Shown: positions 1-11,273 of the stretch, piece by piece
Layout: the number at the start of each line of letters is the position of its first letter
Position numbering within the stretch: position 1 is the stretch's first letter
DNA from: Chara braunii
Taxonomy: Eukaryota; Streptophyta; Charophyceae; Charales; Characeae
DNA length: 58,292 bases
Direction: 5' to 3'
NCBI GenBank assembly: GCA_003427395.1
Contig: BFEA01000187.1
Coordinates: 2,278,995-2,337,286, forward strand
The notes under the pieces: generated by a model
Databases searched by the model: none
The model's input: the letters and a program-made list of their open reading frames with translations, nothing else
What the model was told of the DNA's origin: nothing
Position numbers and translations under genes: made by a program

Positions 1-234
1 AAAAAAAAAAAAAAAAAAAAAAAGTCAGAGAAAAAAAAAGAGAGAGAGAGAGAGATCAGGAGGAACTCAGATTTCTGCCAACGAAAAACGGCAAAGGCAA
101 AGAGAGAGAGAGAGAGACCGTTGTTAATGGCAATGTGCTCCAAACTAATCATCGCTTTCCATTTCAATTTTTCTCTTTGATTTTTTATTTTTTTAAACAA
201 AAAACAAGAACCCGGGAGAAAGAGAAAGAGAGAA

Positions 235-274
<40 letters not shown>

Positions 275-330
275 AGAGAAAGAAAGAAAGAAAGAGAGAG
301 AGAAACACGGCAGCCTGAGAATCTGCTGCT
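1..330. repeat. A-rich and GA microsatellite tract
   Basis: Poly-A at the window start is followed by several (GA)n and (GAAA)n runs, the longest around 244-300. Open frames across it only encode Arg-Glu repeats and are not genes. Positions 331-720 contain a C-run and an A-run (about 405-446) and otherwise nothing I can assign. Confidence 0.9.
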
Positions 331-719
331 GTCGGAAACTCCTGCGCATTCTCATGACAGGTGCGGCTGTGATTACCGTTATGTCATTCAGTATAAAAAA
401 TATCCCCCCCTCCGTCTCCCCGTCCCCCCCCCCAAAAAAAAAAAAACACCAGCCTAAGAGTCCGCCACTGTGCGAAACACGTGATTGCTCTCAAGGAAGG
501 TCCATCCATTATGAATGATGAGTTCATCTGTCAAAACTAGCAACTGAACAACCACGCCGCACCGAGTCACAATACCTCGATTTTAGATTCCAATTTTATT
601 TCACAACTGCAAATGCTACATATCTTTTTTGTGTGCTGTCTCCGTTTGCTCACAATCGTGCCATGTCAATTTGTTTCTTGTTCTCTATGTGTTTTGCGTG
701 GTTGTTATCTTTGACTTTC

Positions 720-738
720 TTTCATCTCCTCTCCACAG
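720..738 (+). other. Possible 3' splice site before Helitron coding region
   Basis: A pyrimidine-rich stretch ends in CCACAG at 733-738, just upstream of Helitron-like coding sequence. A very similar arrangement occurs at 5040-5073. This suggests that the coding region once had introns. It is read from the motif only. Confidence 0.35.
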
Positions 739-866
739 GTGAATCATCACGCGCTGCTGCACAAAGGGCTCGAATTGTTAATGTTGAACGTTGCCGCCGG
801 TACAGACAGTCACACACCGACCGTCTTTCCGCCCGACGAAACAGCGCACGAGGCCATACCGCATCA

Positions 867-2950
867 ATCATCCGACAACATATACCGACTGATGCATGTG
901 CTCTCGGACACAGAGCACAATGTGCACACTACGGTGCAGAGAAATGGCCGCACGAGCACACGTGGACGACTCTTTGTTGCTGAAAAGGCAACGTACATCT
1001 GCCACTCTAGCAATATCCACCAGCTGGCATGGCCGAAGACCGAATCCTTCGTTTATGGGGAAGTGACGCATCTTAAGGACGACTGCTGCGATCGCGTTCA
1101 CGACAATTCAATAATGCACTTGCACTTGCGTCGCCAGTTGTCCGAGAATCACAAGCTCCTCCGCGAGTTTGGGCTGGAATGATGAAGATTATTGGACAAC
1201 TGCGACAAAACCTCGGACCACTGATGTCGAATGTTGGCCAAGAGCATGCTTTCGCCGAACTATATATATACGACCTACAAGATGAACATGATGCTACCGT
1301 CATATGACTGACTCTCCCGCACGAAATGCCGCTCGCAACAGTGCAACAAATTAAATATCTTTTACGAAAGCTTCACCACCTCCTTATCGTATGTAATCGT
1401 TGGGTGCGAGATTTCATAACAGTTTCTGAATTTCCCGACGATATGATTCGTGAACGACATATTGTCATCAATCTCGATGCGTGACCAATTGACGAACACG
1501 AACGCAGGTACAACAGACCTCCATGTCTTTTGGAACTTTGTCTACTCATGCACGACCAACCATCCAGTCGAGACATTATCATACACCAATGTGGTGGAGG
1601 TATTGTTCAAATTCACGAAACAAACCGTGCTTTCGATCCTTTACATTACGTTCTCTTATTTTCGTCGGACGAAGATGGCTGGGCGTAGAATCTGATGATA
1701 AGGAAAAATATTCCAAGCAAGAAATCACTGCACGAGAATTTTATGTCTTTCACCTTAATACCCACGGCACCGAAATGACAACAATATTTAAAGTTTCACG
1801 ATTGTTCCACGAATATGTATGCATGGCGTTCGCAAAGATAGAAAACGGCCGGTTGTTATACAATAGACTCTATCAAAGCAAAATTCGTATTGAACTATAT
1901 TAGAACATTCATGACCATCTTACACAATATGATAACGCTGAAAATGTCGAACAACGTATTATTTTACCTGCCACATTTGTCGGCGGGCCACGAGACATGC
2001 ATAGGCGATACCAAGACTCTATGGCAGCGGTCCAAGAATACGGTCCCCCAGATCTCTTTATCACAATAACATGCAATTCACATTGGCGAGAAATCGAGCA
2101 ACATTTTTTCCCCCATCAACAACTATCCGATAGACTAGACCTCCTCGTCCGTGTTTTCAAAGTATATTTACAATAGCTTATTTACGACATTCATGATATA
2201 CACATATTCGGTCAATCCGCAGCATACATATATCTCATAGAATTTTAAAAACGAGGTCTCCCGCATGCAAATTTAGTTGTTACTTTTAATAATGAACACA
2301 AAATTTCAACACCTGAACAAATAGATTTCATAGTTTGCGCCAAAATCCCTGCAAACTCGACACTCCGCGACCTCGTCCTAACACATATGATACATAATAT
2401 GTGCGGCCCGTTCAATATGCAAGTTCCCTGCATGCGTGATCGATGCACACATGGTTTTCCGGAAAAAAAAATTGACCGCACAACAAGGAACGAAGAGACA
2501 GGCTATCCCATATACCGACGCCGGGATCGAAACAATGGAGGAGCTGTTATCGCACATGAAAATCATGAAATCGATAACTCTTGGGTTGTTTTCTACAATC
2601 TCTTCCTTCTCTTACGTTATCGTTGTCATCTCAATGTCGAAATTTGCGTCTCCACTGCCGCTTACCGATATATGTTGAAATATATAATAAAAGACTCAGA
2701 TCGAGCTATGGTTGGTGAAATGACAAACGCCAATGATGAAATTCAAACGTTTCAAGATATGCGAACAATCGGCGCGGCCGAAGCATGTTGGAGAATTTTT
2801 AATTCCTCACTTTCCAAACGTTATCCTGCCGTTCATGCATTATCTGTACATGCTGAAAATAAGCAAAGAGACTATTTCCGACCACCAGACGCTCAACGTT
2901 TGCGAGTTATGCATCCACCTGAAACGGAACCTACCGCATGGTTTAAATAG
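867..2950 (+). pseudogene. Helitron Rep (Helitron-like N) part, decayed
   Basis: Family-typical blocks appear in order: a Cys-rich N-terminal block (about 880-990), a block with LYIYD (about 1255-1275), a block with SSRDII and DPLHYVLLF (about 1560-1660), then a block with GGPRDMHRRYQDSM (about 1985-2025), the RGLPHA motif near 2252, and the Helitron block from 2387 with CMRDRCTHGFP, GYPIYRRRD and AEACWRIF. In autonomous Helitrons this region is the HUH replication initiator, which nicks and joins single-stranded DNA during rolling-circle transposition. Here the reading frame is lost near 1690, and in-frame stops lie at 1482-1484, 1901-1903, 2174-2176 and 2246-2248. The second His of the H-x-H motif reads as Asn. 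No terminal TC or CTRR end was found. It is certainly Helitron-derived and not functional. Confidence 0.85.
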
Positions 2951-4988
2951 AATGCTGCATATACTGATATCTCCCCAGAAAGGAAACATTTATACAAAGA
3001 TATAATCCGACAGTTCCGATATGACAAAGCAAAAAAACAATGGGTCACACGACAACGAAGGACAAACACGATCGGGTGAATACACACTATTCACTCAAAT
3101 GCCGGCAACACTTTGTATCTCTGAATGTTTTTTTTATCACCCCATTCTCAAGGAACTATATCATTTGAAAATCTGCGTACTGTTGATAACGAAATTCACC
3201 CGACATTTCATTTAGCATGTCGGGCATTGGGTCTGTTCAACGATAATACTCAATTAAATTTTGATGATGTCTTGCAAGATGCAATCTTTACTGCATCCTC
3301 TGCAATAGTTCGAGATTTATTGGTCCACATACTTTTGCACTGTGCGTCAACTGATCCTGCCGAATTATTTGAAACACACTGGCAGCGAATGATTGACGAT
3401 TTCCAAAGAGATCTTCGTAACGTGAATGTTCCCCTCCCTCTCCTCAGAACCATGGTTATCCTAGTTATCGATAACCGCCTCCAGAAATGAGGAAAACAAC
3501 TTGAAGACATAAGCCTCACCCGTCTGCACATTGACGATCAAAATGATGTAAACGCTTCAGCCGAAAGGCCCCTTCACCATAACATCCCACAACTTATCGA
3601 AGACGCAACTTCCTATGACAAACAAACACTGCAAATGACATTAAACACAAACTTGTCACTCCTCCGCTCATCCCAACACGCTATCTTCAATCGTGTCACA
3701 AATGTTGTTCGCAATAATGAACCGCTATGTCTTTTTGTCGACGCTCCCGCAGAAACAGGAAAAACATTCTATTTTAATACCATTCTCGCATACATTCGAA
3801 ATCAAGATCGCGTTGTACTCGTTGTGGCCTCGAGAGGAATCGCTGCAACGCTATTACATGACAGACGAACATTTCACTCGCGATTCAAAGCACCTCTTAC
3901 ACCGACCGTAACCTCTACACTTGATATTCCGAAACAATTTGCACTAGCGCAACTGATACAAATGACAACTGTTATGCTTGGGGACGACGCACCAATGATA
4001 CACAAATTTCATATCGAGGCACTTGATCGTGCCCTTCGAGACATATGCTCCTGGATTTTTATTTTCAGCGGTAAAATTATTGTTCTTGCGGACGACTTTC
4101 GTCATATACTTCCCGTAATTATAAAGGGAACACGCGCACGGACTGTCGATGCCTGCATAAAATCATCAACACTTTGACCGCATTTTGAAACTATGCATCT
4201 TTCTGAAAACATACGTGTGCTAACCCAAATTGACACACCTGAAGGCTACGGATATTGTATATGGATCCTCGCACTCGGAAACGGTGACATTCCACCCCCC
4301 CACCACTCTAAACATCCCGTGATCGAACTCCCTCCTCATTTGTCTCTCTATGAAGGCACGCAACAACTTATAACTTTGACATTCTCGTACCTGCAAACAA
4401 ATTTCAACAACCCCCTTTGGCTTGCTGAACGTCTCATTCTCGCCCTGAAAAACAGAACTGTGTCTACACTCAATTCTATCATTCTGGAACAATTCCTCGG
4501 TGACTTTATCACATGCCTTAGCACTGACACTCTTCTCCCCAACTACAATTACCCTTGATGTACCTGTTGACGCCCTAAACACGATTGACATTCTCTCCCT
4601 ACCACCCAATGTCCTTCGCATCAAACGAGGAACACCGGTCATTCTCTTACGAAACATTGTCATGTGTAACGGTCTATGCAATGGCACGAGATTGATAAAT
4701 ATTCGATCACGAACAACAGATTTTTGCACGCCCGCATCCTCCCTTCACTCCAAATTGTTCTCCTCTCACGCATTCTTCTAATGGTAACTGATCAAACTCA
4801 CTCTTTTCCTTGGCAAAGACGTCAATTCCCTATTCGACCTGCTTTTGCAATCACTATAAATAAGTCCTAAGCATGCTGGTGTCGATCTCCAACAAACACC
4901 ATTTGCACGTGGCCAACTTTACGTAGCTGCATCAAGGGTGGGTGACCCAGCACACATCCGCTTCTCTGTCCCTGCGAACACTAACTGA
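2951..4988 (+). pseudogene. Helitron PIF1-like helicase part, decayed
   Basis: This continues the Helitron protein. The linker block near 3140-3420 has the usual SFENLRTV and LFNDN motifs. The helicase starts near 3635. Its Walker A is APAETGKT (about 3747-3770), with Ala in place of the first Gly, followed by the SRGIAATLL block and a Walker B-like GDDAPMIHK (about 3979-4005). FSGKIIVLADDFRHILPV lies at about 4064-4118. Blocks with SENIRV (4203) and GLCNGTRL (about 4671-4694) follow, then a RecD-like end with GQLYVAASRV (about 4911-4940). Helicases of this type unwind DNA during Helitron strand transfer. A TGA at 4175-4177 interrupts a conserved block, and frame changes occur near 3490, 4500 and 4790. 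It is a relic, paired with the Rep part upstream. Confidence 0.85.
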
Positions 4989-5039
4989 ACTGCTAATATA
5001 ATCTATTAAGAAGTTTCAACTTAATTTCCCGTTCTGACT

Positions 5040-5073
5040 TTTACCTTCACTCTCTTTTGTGCTTTCCCTGCAG
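5040..5073 (+). other. Candidate 3' splice acceptor
   Basis: A branch-point-like CTGAC near 5034 is followed by a long pyrimidine tract ending in CCTGCAG at 5067-5073. The downstream sequence is open for about 1.1 kb in one frame apart from two TGA codons. The short stretch 4989-5039 between helicase and acceptor would be the end of an intron. Inference from motifs only. Confidence 0.45.
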
Positions 5074-6157
5074 GTATCGACCAAGACAAGCGAGCACCAA
5101 AAAAATCGAAGTCATCGTCATCGACAACTTCATCTCCCAAATCTGCAACCATGGCTACAACAACAACGACAAACACAACTGCATATACATCGACACCGCT
5201 TCCGCTTCTGCAACAACTCTTCTCACGAATAGCCCAGCAACAACATTGACAACTGCATCGACATCAACGACTGTCAGCACTTCCACTTTTGCGACAACCC
5301 TTCTCACAGATACAACTACCTCACCGCAAATATCATTAGCGGCTTTATTGCAAATTGCCCTCGATGATCATATTCTCACACAACTTTCACTCCCCGCAAC
5401 AATACTAGCGTCTGCCCTCACGCCTTCAACAGTTCTTTCCACAACATCTGCTCCTCTACTCAATTTTTCCACCTCTCCTCATCTCGCCTCCACAACCGCA
5501 TATGTCAGATGGGATGAATGACTCCGACTACTAACCAAAGACAACATCGAACACATCATCACCCAAATACTATGGAAGGACTTCCTCACAACTTATCGCG
5601 CGGCCTTTTCGCCGCATCTCTACGATTTCTTCGCCCTCAATAAACACAACCGAATGCAATCCTTACAAAGTCTTGACCCCTCCAGCAACATCAACATCCA
5701 ATTCCAACGCGCGAAAACGTTCCTTCTCAAGCTCATCGACGATGACTACAGCCGTACTCATTCTCCAAGAACACCTCGCCCACTATACCAACATGAGCGT
5801 ATCACCACCGCACACCATAGACACTCTTTCATTGCAAACGCCCCACCACCACACCAATCACCGTTGCAACCCCATACAGCTCATGACGCCGACCCGATAT
5901 GGTGGCTTCCACTGGAACCATGAGGCACGACAAGATCGACCGCCCTCATTCATGACCTTCAAGTTTTCACGTCTCATCATACCCTCCATATCTACAACAT
6001 TCCCTACCCACCTCGAACATGGGAGTACTTCAACGACCTTATCTTCGTCCACCATCGAGAAACGCAGCAACCCCTCCCCCCATTTCCGACATTTAGAGCT
6101 GACATCGTTCGCCGAGCCGTCACACTTTTCCAAGCTCAAGACCCGCCTACACGATAA
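5074..6157 (+). pseudogene. C-terminal extension exon next to Helitron
   Basis: One frame runs from the acceptor at 5073 to a TAA at 6155-6157, about 360 codons, broken only by TGA at 5519-5521 and 5921-5923. Both TGA codons sit where a Trp codon would be one transition away. The first part is a Thr/Ser/Ala-rich linker. The second is rich in hydrophobic and aromatic residues (for example LWKDFLTTYRAAF near 5570 and PPRTWEYFNDLIFVHH near 6013) and looks folded. I do not recognise the domain. Its position directly after the helicase suggests an accessory domain of the same polyprotein, but an unrelated neighbouring gene is possible. Confidence 0.45.
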
Positions 6158-6224
6158 ATGTTCCACATCAGTACACTAAATTGTATATATACATAATGAC
6201 AACAAAAACCAGGGTGTAAAGAGA

Positions 6225-6256
6225 TGAGAGACAGAGAGAGAGACAGAGACAAAGAA

Positions 6257-6308
<52 letters not shown>

Positions 6309-6355
6309 GAAGAAAAAAGAAAAAAAAAAAGAAAAAAAAAAAGAAAAAAAATAGA
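6225..6355. repeat. GA microsatellite and A/G-rich tract
   Basis: A long (AG)n run at about 6260-6303 is followed by AAAAG-type repeats. A second, shorter (GA)n tract lies at 6506-6538. Nothing coding is seen between 6158 and 6609. Confidence 0.9.
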
Positions 6356-6507
6356 GACAGACAATAGAGCTACAAATCATTGTCTCGTGACATACCGGTT
6401 CGATGTGGCAAGCTCTGCGGGGGGGAAGAACTGCATGCAAACACGGCATGGTGTATTATCGAGACAGGAGAAATGTGTGCCAAGGGACGAGAGAAAGAGG
6501 GACAAAC

Positions 6508-6538
<31 letters not shown>

Positions 6539-6609
6539 ACATAGAGACTAACAATAAAGCAAGATAAACTCTTCGGCTGTGTGACTTTTGTCCTGCTCAT
6601 GTACACGTG

Positions 6610-6915
6610 TGTAGCGGACCCACCGTGTGGTGCTCCGCCTGGGATGATGATGGAGATGGAGACTGAGGGAGGAGCGAGATGGCACAGCGCAACTCCCACG
6701 CAAGACTCCAACGCACGTACCCGAAATCGTGCAAGTGTAGAATGAATCGAAAACAGACAATGGCTAGGGTATACCCCAGCGGACTGACGAGACTGGACTG
6801 GACTGGTTGGTACCGACAGAGATACCGGCCTGGACTGGACTGCCCCGAATAAAACACAGGCCTGTGAGAACAGGCCAAGGGGCTGGTCTCACAGGTCAAC
6901 CAGAGGTCCGCTACA
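6610..6915 (-). repeat. 3' LTR of Ty3/gypsy element 1
   Basis: It begins TGTAGCGGACC and ends GGTCCGCTACA, a perfect 11-bp terminal inverted repeat with TG...CA ends. A second copy lies at 16279-16586 in the same orientation. By eye the two differ at about twenty sites plus a 2-bp indel (roughly 93% identical), mostly transitions, so the insertion is old. The element is on the minus strand, so this is its 3' LTR. The flanking pentamers (ACGTG at 6605-6609 and AGGTG at 16587-16591) could be a mutated 5-bp target duplication. Confidence 0.9.
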
Positions 6916-7884
6916 CGATCCTCGGCCTATGATGGATCGCCTGGATACAAGCACGCTTCCGCCAAGAAGCGGAACTCTACCAAAGAAAAAAAAAACATGA
7001 GTAGTCTAGGATGCAACCTAGGATATAAAATGTCACAAAACAGCAATGTCACAGCTAATAGCCTAAGTGAAAGCAGAAGCAACTAACTAGCATACATGTC
7101 CTAGGAAAGCAGAAAGTAGTGATAACTAGATCCTAGAATGTTGGAGGCAGTAGCCTCAGTCTGGGAACAACTGACTATTGTATAATTCCTAAGAACAGCA
7201 AAAGCAGAACAACTAAATCCTAAAAATGCCAGAGGCAGTAGCCTCAGTCTGAGAGCAACAAGCAACAACAAGACAATCATATGTCACAGGAGAAGTGTGT
7301 CGCAAACCAAAAGGTGGAATGGTCTCTGAGAGTGGCGAATGCAGCCTAGGGGTCGAAAACTCCTAAGGGCATCCACACATAGTGATAGGGAGAACACATG
7401 TCATCAGGCTCAATAAGGGTAGGGAACTGGGAGCGAACAGAACCAATGACCCTAACAGATAGACCATCAGGGTGGGTAATGCTCGACTAAAGGGGTAACC
7501 GCTATGGAGGGTCGCCCATGCAAGGGAACAAGGGAGCCTGGTATACTGGGCGCACCTAGATGTAGCATGCGGGGCTGCCTAACTAGGGCGTGAGGGCCGG
7601 CAGAGGGTAGAAAGGTGATGGGTAAGAGAATTAGAGCCCAACTCAGAGGAACCCGGCTAAAGGGAGACCATCATGTGACACAACCAGGGTAAAGTTGTAA
7701 GAGAGTGACGACGTCTGAAGTAGGCAGAGCTGATCGTGACGAAGTCCATGAAGCTGTCGATGACGTCGATGACAAGAAGTCCGGAATGTCGTCGAGGAAG
7801 AGTCGCAACGTCGACGAACTGAAGTAGCAAAACTGATGTGGATGGACTACTGAGAAGTCATAGACGTGGGAAGGTAAGTCAGAG
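6916..7884 (-). other. 3' non-coding region of element 1
   Basis: This lies between the chromodomain stop and the 3' LTR. It contains a degenerate direct repeat of about 49 bp (7124-7172 and 7209-7258) sharing GGCAGTAGCCTCAGTCTG. No convincing polypurine tract is visible next to the LTR. I see no gene here. Confidence 0.6.
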
Positions 7885-8565
7885 TCAAGCGTCATATCGA
7901 AGAGGACGACGACAAGTGCGTTGTGGACGCTCAGAAGCATCCGGCTGCTGATGAAGGTCTGCCTCAGATGAAGCAGGCTCGACTTCAGCGGTCTCCTCAG
8001 CCAGGGGAGAAGGAGGAGGGTCAGTGGGCTGAGGAGGAGCAGTGAACCCAGCACGACGAGCACGGTCATAGGCACGCACCAACATGCGAGCATGCTGCAA
8101 GTGCTCGAAGGGCTCCCAGGTAGCCTCCTCATCAGGGTTACCCTTCCAACGTACGAGATACTCGATGTGGGGAGGGTTTTCGTCGGTGACTCGGCGACCA
8201 ATGATGTCTGAAATGAGGAACTCCTTGTGGCCGTCCACCATGATGGGTGGAGGGCGCTCGTATGGTCGTCCAACGAAACGCTCAGACGGTCTGCGGTAAG
8301 GATGCAGTAACGAGACGTGGTAGACATCGTGCACACGAGCCTAGTGTAGGTAGTCGGGCAGCTTCATACGGAAGCTGACCGGGTTAGATGCCGTATTAGA
8401 ACCGACGGCCTGGAGGATGCGGCATGGGCCAAAGAAGTAACGCCGAAACTTACGAAGCGTGTCCGCTTCGAGTTGTAAGTGGCGGGCGTCGATAAGCACA
8501 TCATCACCAACTTTGAATAGATGATCAATCCTCGATCGATTCGCACGTGTTGCCATGCGAGCCTA
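7885..8565 (-). pseudogene. Integrase C-terminus and chromodomain, element 1
   Basis: Reading leftward, a GPY-like integrase C-terminal segment (8556-8344, with RRYFFGPCRI) is followed by the DVYHVSLLHPY block and a chromodomain with YLVRWKGNPDEEATWEP near 8170-8125. The chromodomain in this retrotransposon class directs integration toward modified chromatin. The frame is continuous except for TAG codons at 8563-8565 and 8341-8343, both at places where related proteins tolerate or carry Gln. The protein ends at 7885-7887. The core upstream is in another frame, so at least one frameshift (about 8640-8665) also disables it. Confidence 0.85.
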
Positions 8566-8606
8566 GGAAGTGGCTATGTGCTCATGTGCGGTCTTCATGA
8601 TCGACG

Positions 8607-9245
8607 TCATGTGTGCAACCCAATCATCCAGCGCGGGACAACTCGTGTCGGGTGCATCTGTGACGGTCGGAGGAAGTCCACGGGAACATAAGGGTGATAG
8701 CCGAGGTCGCAATAGTAAGGCGACATCCCTGTGGCTGGCGAGACGGCGTGGTTGTAGGCTATCTCCGCGTGGGCAAGATGAAGATCCCACTGCTGGTCGT
8801 CACGAACAATCTTTCGGAGAATATCTCCGAGAGTCTTGTTCATGATCTCGGTTTGACCATCAGTCTGAGGATGGTAAGATGAAGAGAAGCAGAGCTGAGT
8901 GCTGTACACCTCGTGGAACCGTCGCCAGAATCGGCTGGTAAAGCGCGGGTCATGGTCAGATATGATGCTCAGAGGTAAGTCGTGGTCACGCACGACTCGG
9001 TCAAACACGATGTCGGCGACCTCACGTGCACTGATGGCTTAGCGACACAGAACAAAGCGTGCACGCTTCGTGAAGCTGTCGACGACAACCAGGATAGCAT
9101 CATGACCGCAAGGGGTCGGAGGACGAAGGGGACCGATAAAGTCCATCAAGATGGACTACCAATGACCCTCACGGATAGGAAGAGGCTGGAGCAAACCATA
9201 AGGCAAGTGGTTCGCACTGTTCACCTCCTGACAGGTGAGACACTA
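8607..9245 (-). pseudogene. Integrase catalytic core, element 1
   Basis: The DDE core reads in the same frame as the upstream RT. It carries MDFIGPL with the first Asp (about 9145), SDHDPRF with the second Asp (about 8955) and HPQTDGQTE with the Glu (about 8860-8835). In-frame stops fall at 9243-9245 (inside the zinc-binding CxxC area), 9156-9158 and 9039-9041 (TAA). The family function is insertion of element cDNA into the genome. The catalytic triad is still readable, but the stops and the later frameshift make it inactive. Confidence 0.88.
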
Positions 9246-11252
9246 TGCGACGTAGTCCTTCACAAAGTCCTTGCACTTCTGCCAGACGTACAAGCGGCTC
9301 ACGCGAGCCAACGTCTTGTGAAAGCTCATATGACCGGTGGCTGCCTGGTCATGGAACTTTGCTACTGCTCGGACACTTTGCTGTCTAGTGGAGGGAACGC
9401 AAATACAGGGCTCTCTGGTGCCCTGTGAACCGTGCCAGTACACGAGACCGTTGTCCCCGAGAGAGTAGTTCGGGACGGTCTTGCCACTCCGAAGGGTCGC
9501 GTGGATGTTGCGATAGTCGGGGCAGTGGCGGTACTGAGTGCGAAACTCGTCGATCACCGAGTGGTGGACGGTGGTGACCGAGATGGAAGAGAGATGGATT
9601 TGCTCCTGGTCGTGGTCAGGGCGCCGGGATAAGGCATCTGCGACCCGATTAATCTCACCCTTGATGTGCTCAGTGGTGAAACTAAACTCGGATAGATCGC
9701 CCCACCAGCGAGCTTGTCGAGGAGTGAGCTTCGGCTTTGTTAGAAAAGCCTGGACAACAGAGTTATCTGTGCGCACCATGAAAGGTGTCCCGTGAAGGTA
9801 GTGACGCCAGTGCCGAGCGACATAAACTACTGCGAGAACTTCACGTTCATCAGCAGTGTAGTTTATCTTGGCGGGCAGAAGCTGACGGGAGTAGAAGGCT
9901 ATCGGACAATCACCTGAGCGAGACTCGACAGTACCGTCCTCGGCGATGGTAGGAGAATAATCAATAGAAGGCTCGTCAGTAGTTGAACGAGTTGGCGTCA
10001 GTCGGGAAGCAGTGGTAGGGGTAGGTGGTGGGAAGCGAGGGATACGAGGATGAGAGGAATCAAGAGAGGAGGGGAAGACCTGAGAAAGCACTGCTCCTAC
10101 AGCAAAGTCTGACACATTGGTGGTAAGGATAAAAAGGCGGTAAAAATCGGGAAGGTGAAGAACCGGTGCGCATTTCACCGCCTTCTTGAGGGCGCGAAAG
10201 GCGTCCTCGTGGAGGGGTGTCCAAGCCCAGGGTGGGTTCTTCCGGAGGAGGGTGGAGGTAAGGACGTAGGAATACCTAGCGTATCCCTGGATGAAATTAC
10301 TATAGTAGCTAGTAAGGCCTAGGAAGCTGCGAAACTGCTTGACGGATGTGGGGACGGGCCACTCCGCGATAGCAGTGATCTTCTCTTCGTCCATGTGGAG
10401 ACCCTGGTCAGACACGTAGTGTCCTAAGAAATCCACTTTGTGCTGGGCAAAGCGACACTTGCTCAGCTTGGCGTAGAAGCCATGTCTGCGCAAGCGGTCA
10501 AGGACGTCGTGGAGGTGTCTTAGATGCTCCTCAAGGGTACGGCTGTAGACCAGGATATCGTCGAGGTAGACGAGAATGTGCTGCTCCAGGATGTCCCTAA
10601 AGATGTCGTTCATTGCTCTCTGGAAGGTAGCGGGTGCGTTGGTGAGGCCGAATAGCATCACTTTGAAGTCGTAGTGGCCGAAGCGCGATCGGAACGCTAT
10701 CTTCGGCTGGTCGGCTACAGCGACGCGAATCTGGTGGTAACCGCTACGAAGATCAATCTTCGTAAAGAAGCGGTTGTCTGCTAGGCGGCCGAACAGCTCG
10801 TCGGAACGAGGCATGGGGTAGTTGTTCTTAACCGTGTAGCGGTTGAGGCCACGATAGTCGATGCAGAGACGGAGAGTTCCATCCGCTTTGCGAGCAAAGA
10901 TGACGGATGCACCCCACGGGAAGTTGTTGGGTTTAATGAAACCCAGTCTCAGGAGCTCCTCAAGCTGACGCTTGAGTTCAGTGGCCTCGGGGATCGAGAG
11001 TCTATAGGGTGCCTGGTGGTGAACACGATAGTCAGGCACAAGCTGGATGGAGTGCTCGACGTCGCGCATCGGTGGGATGCCAGCGTACGAGAACGACGAT
11101 GGGAAAACGTCGTGGTACTCTCGAATGAGGTCACGAACTGCGGGCTCTAGGTCAGCCGTATATCGTGCAAGTTCCTCAACGTCAGCGTCAGCGCGCGACG
11201 GCGGGATGGACTCGACGGACGGCGAAGGGACGGAAGTAGAGATGGGAGCCAT
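9243..11252 (-). CDS. pol: Reverse transcriptase-RNase H, Ty3/gypsy element 1
   Basis: This 669-codon open frame holds a full Ty3/gypsy RT. It has LPDFYRLFI-type and LRLCIDYRGLN blocks, FTKIDLRSGYHQIRV with the first catalytic Asp, FGLTNAPATFQ, and the YLDD box near 10575. RNase H follows with the TNVSDFAVGAVLS block, a conserved Glu in ADEREVLAVV and the RTDNSVV Asp, ending with ADALSRRPD. The integrase zinc-binding start (HDQAATGHMS) closes the frame. It copies element RNA into DNA. The first Met at 11252 is not the natural start, because the same frame continues upstream through a TAG at 11274-11276 into protease. The Asp of the RNase H TDAS-type motif is Asn. The frame is open but belongs to a disrupted polyprotein. 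Confidence 0.92.
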   Translation of the reverse strand: MAPISTSVPSPSVESIPPSRADADVEELARYTADLEPAVRDLIREYHDVFPSSFSYAGIPPMRDVEHSIQLVPDYRVHHQAPYRLSIPEATELKRQLEELLRLGFIKPNNFPWGASVIFARKADGTLRLCIDYRGLNRYTVKNNYPMPRSDELFGRLADNRFFTKIDLRSGYHQIRVAVADQPKIAFRSRFGHYDFKVMLFGLTNAPATFQRAMNDIFRDILEQHILVYLDDILVYSRTLEEHLRHLHDVLDRLRRHGFYAKLSKCRFAQHKVDFLGHYVSDQGLHMDEEKITAIAEWPVPTSVKQFRSFLGLTSYYSNFIQGYARYSYVLTSTLLRKNPPWAWTPLHEDAFRALKKAVKCAPVLHLPDFYRLFILTTNVSDFAVGAVLSQVFPSSLDSSHPRIPRFPPPTPTTASRLTPTRSTTDEPSIDYSPTIAEDGTVESRSGDCPIAFYSRQLLPAKINYTADEREVLAVVYVARHWRHYLHGTPFMVRTDNSVVQAFLTKPKLTPRQARWWGDLSEFSFTTEHIKGEINRVADALSRRPDHDQEQIHLSSISVTTVHHSVIDEFRTQYRHCPDYRNIHATLRSGKTVPNYSLGDNGLVYWHGSQGTREPCICVPSTRQQSVRAVAKFHDQAATGHMSFHKTLARVSRLYVWQKCKDFVKDYVA

Positions 11253-11273
11253 GGAGATAGAAGGAGGATCTGG

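Noticed and set aside
135-518. 127-codon frame at the window start
   Set aside because: Encoded by GA microsatellite; Arg-Glu repeat protein is an artefact.
8607-9245. Alternative genetic code with TAG/TAA as Gln
   Set aside because: TGA codons at Trp-like positions and frameshifts also occur, which fits decay better than reassignment.
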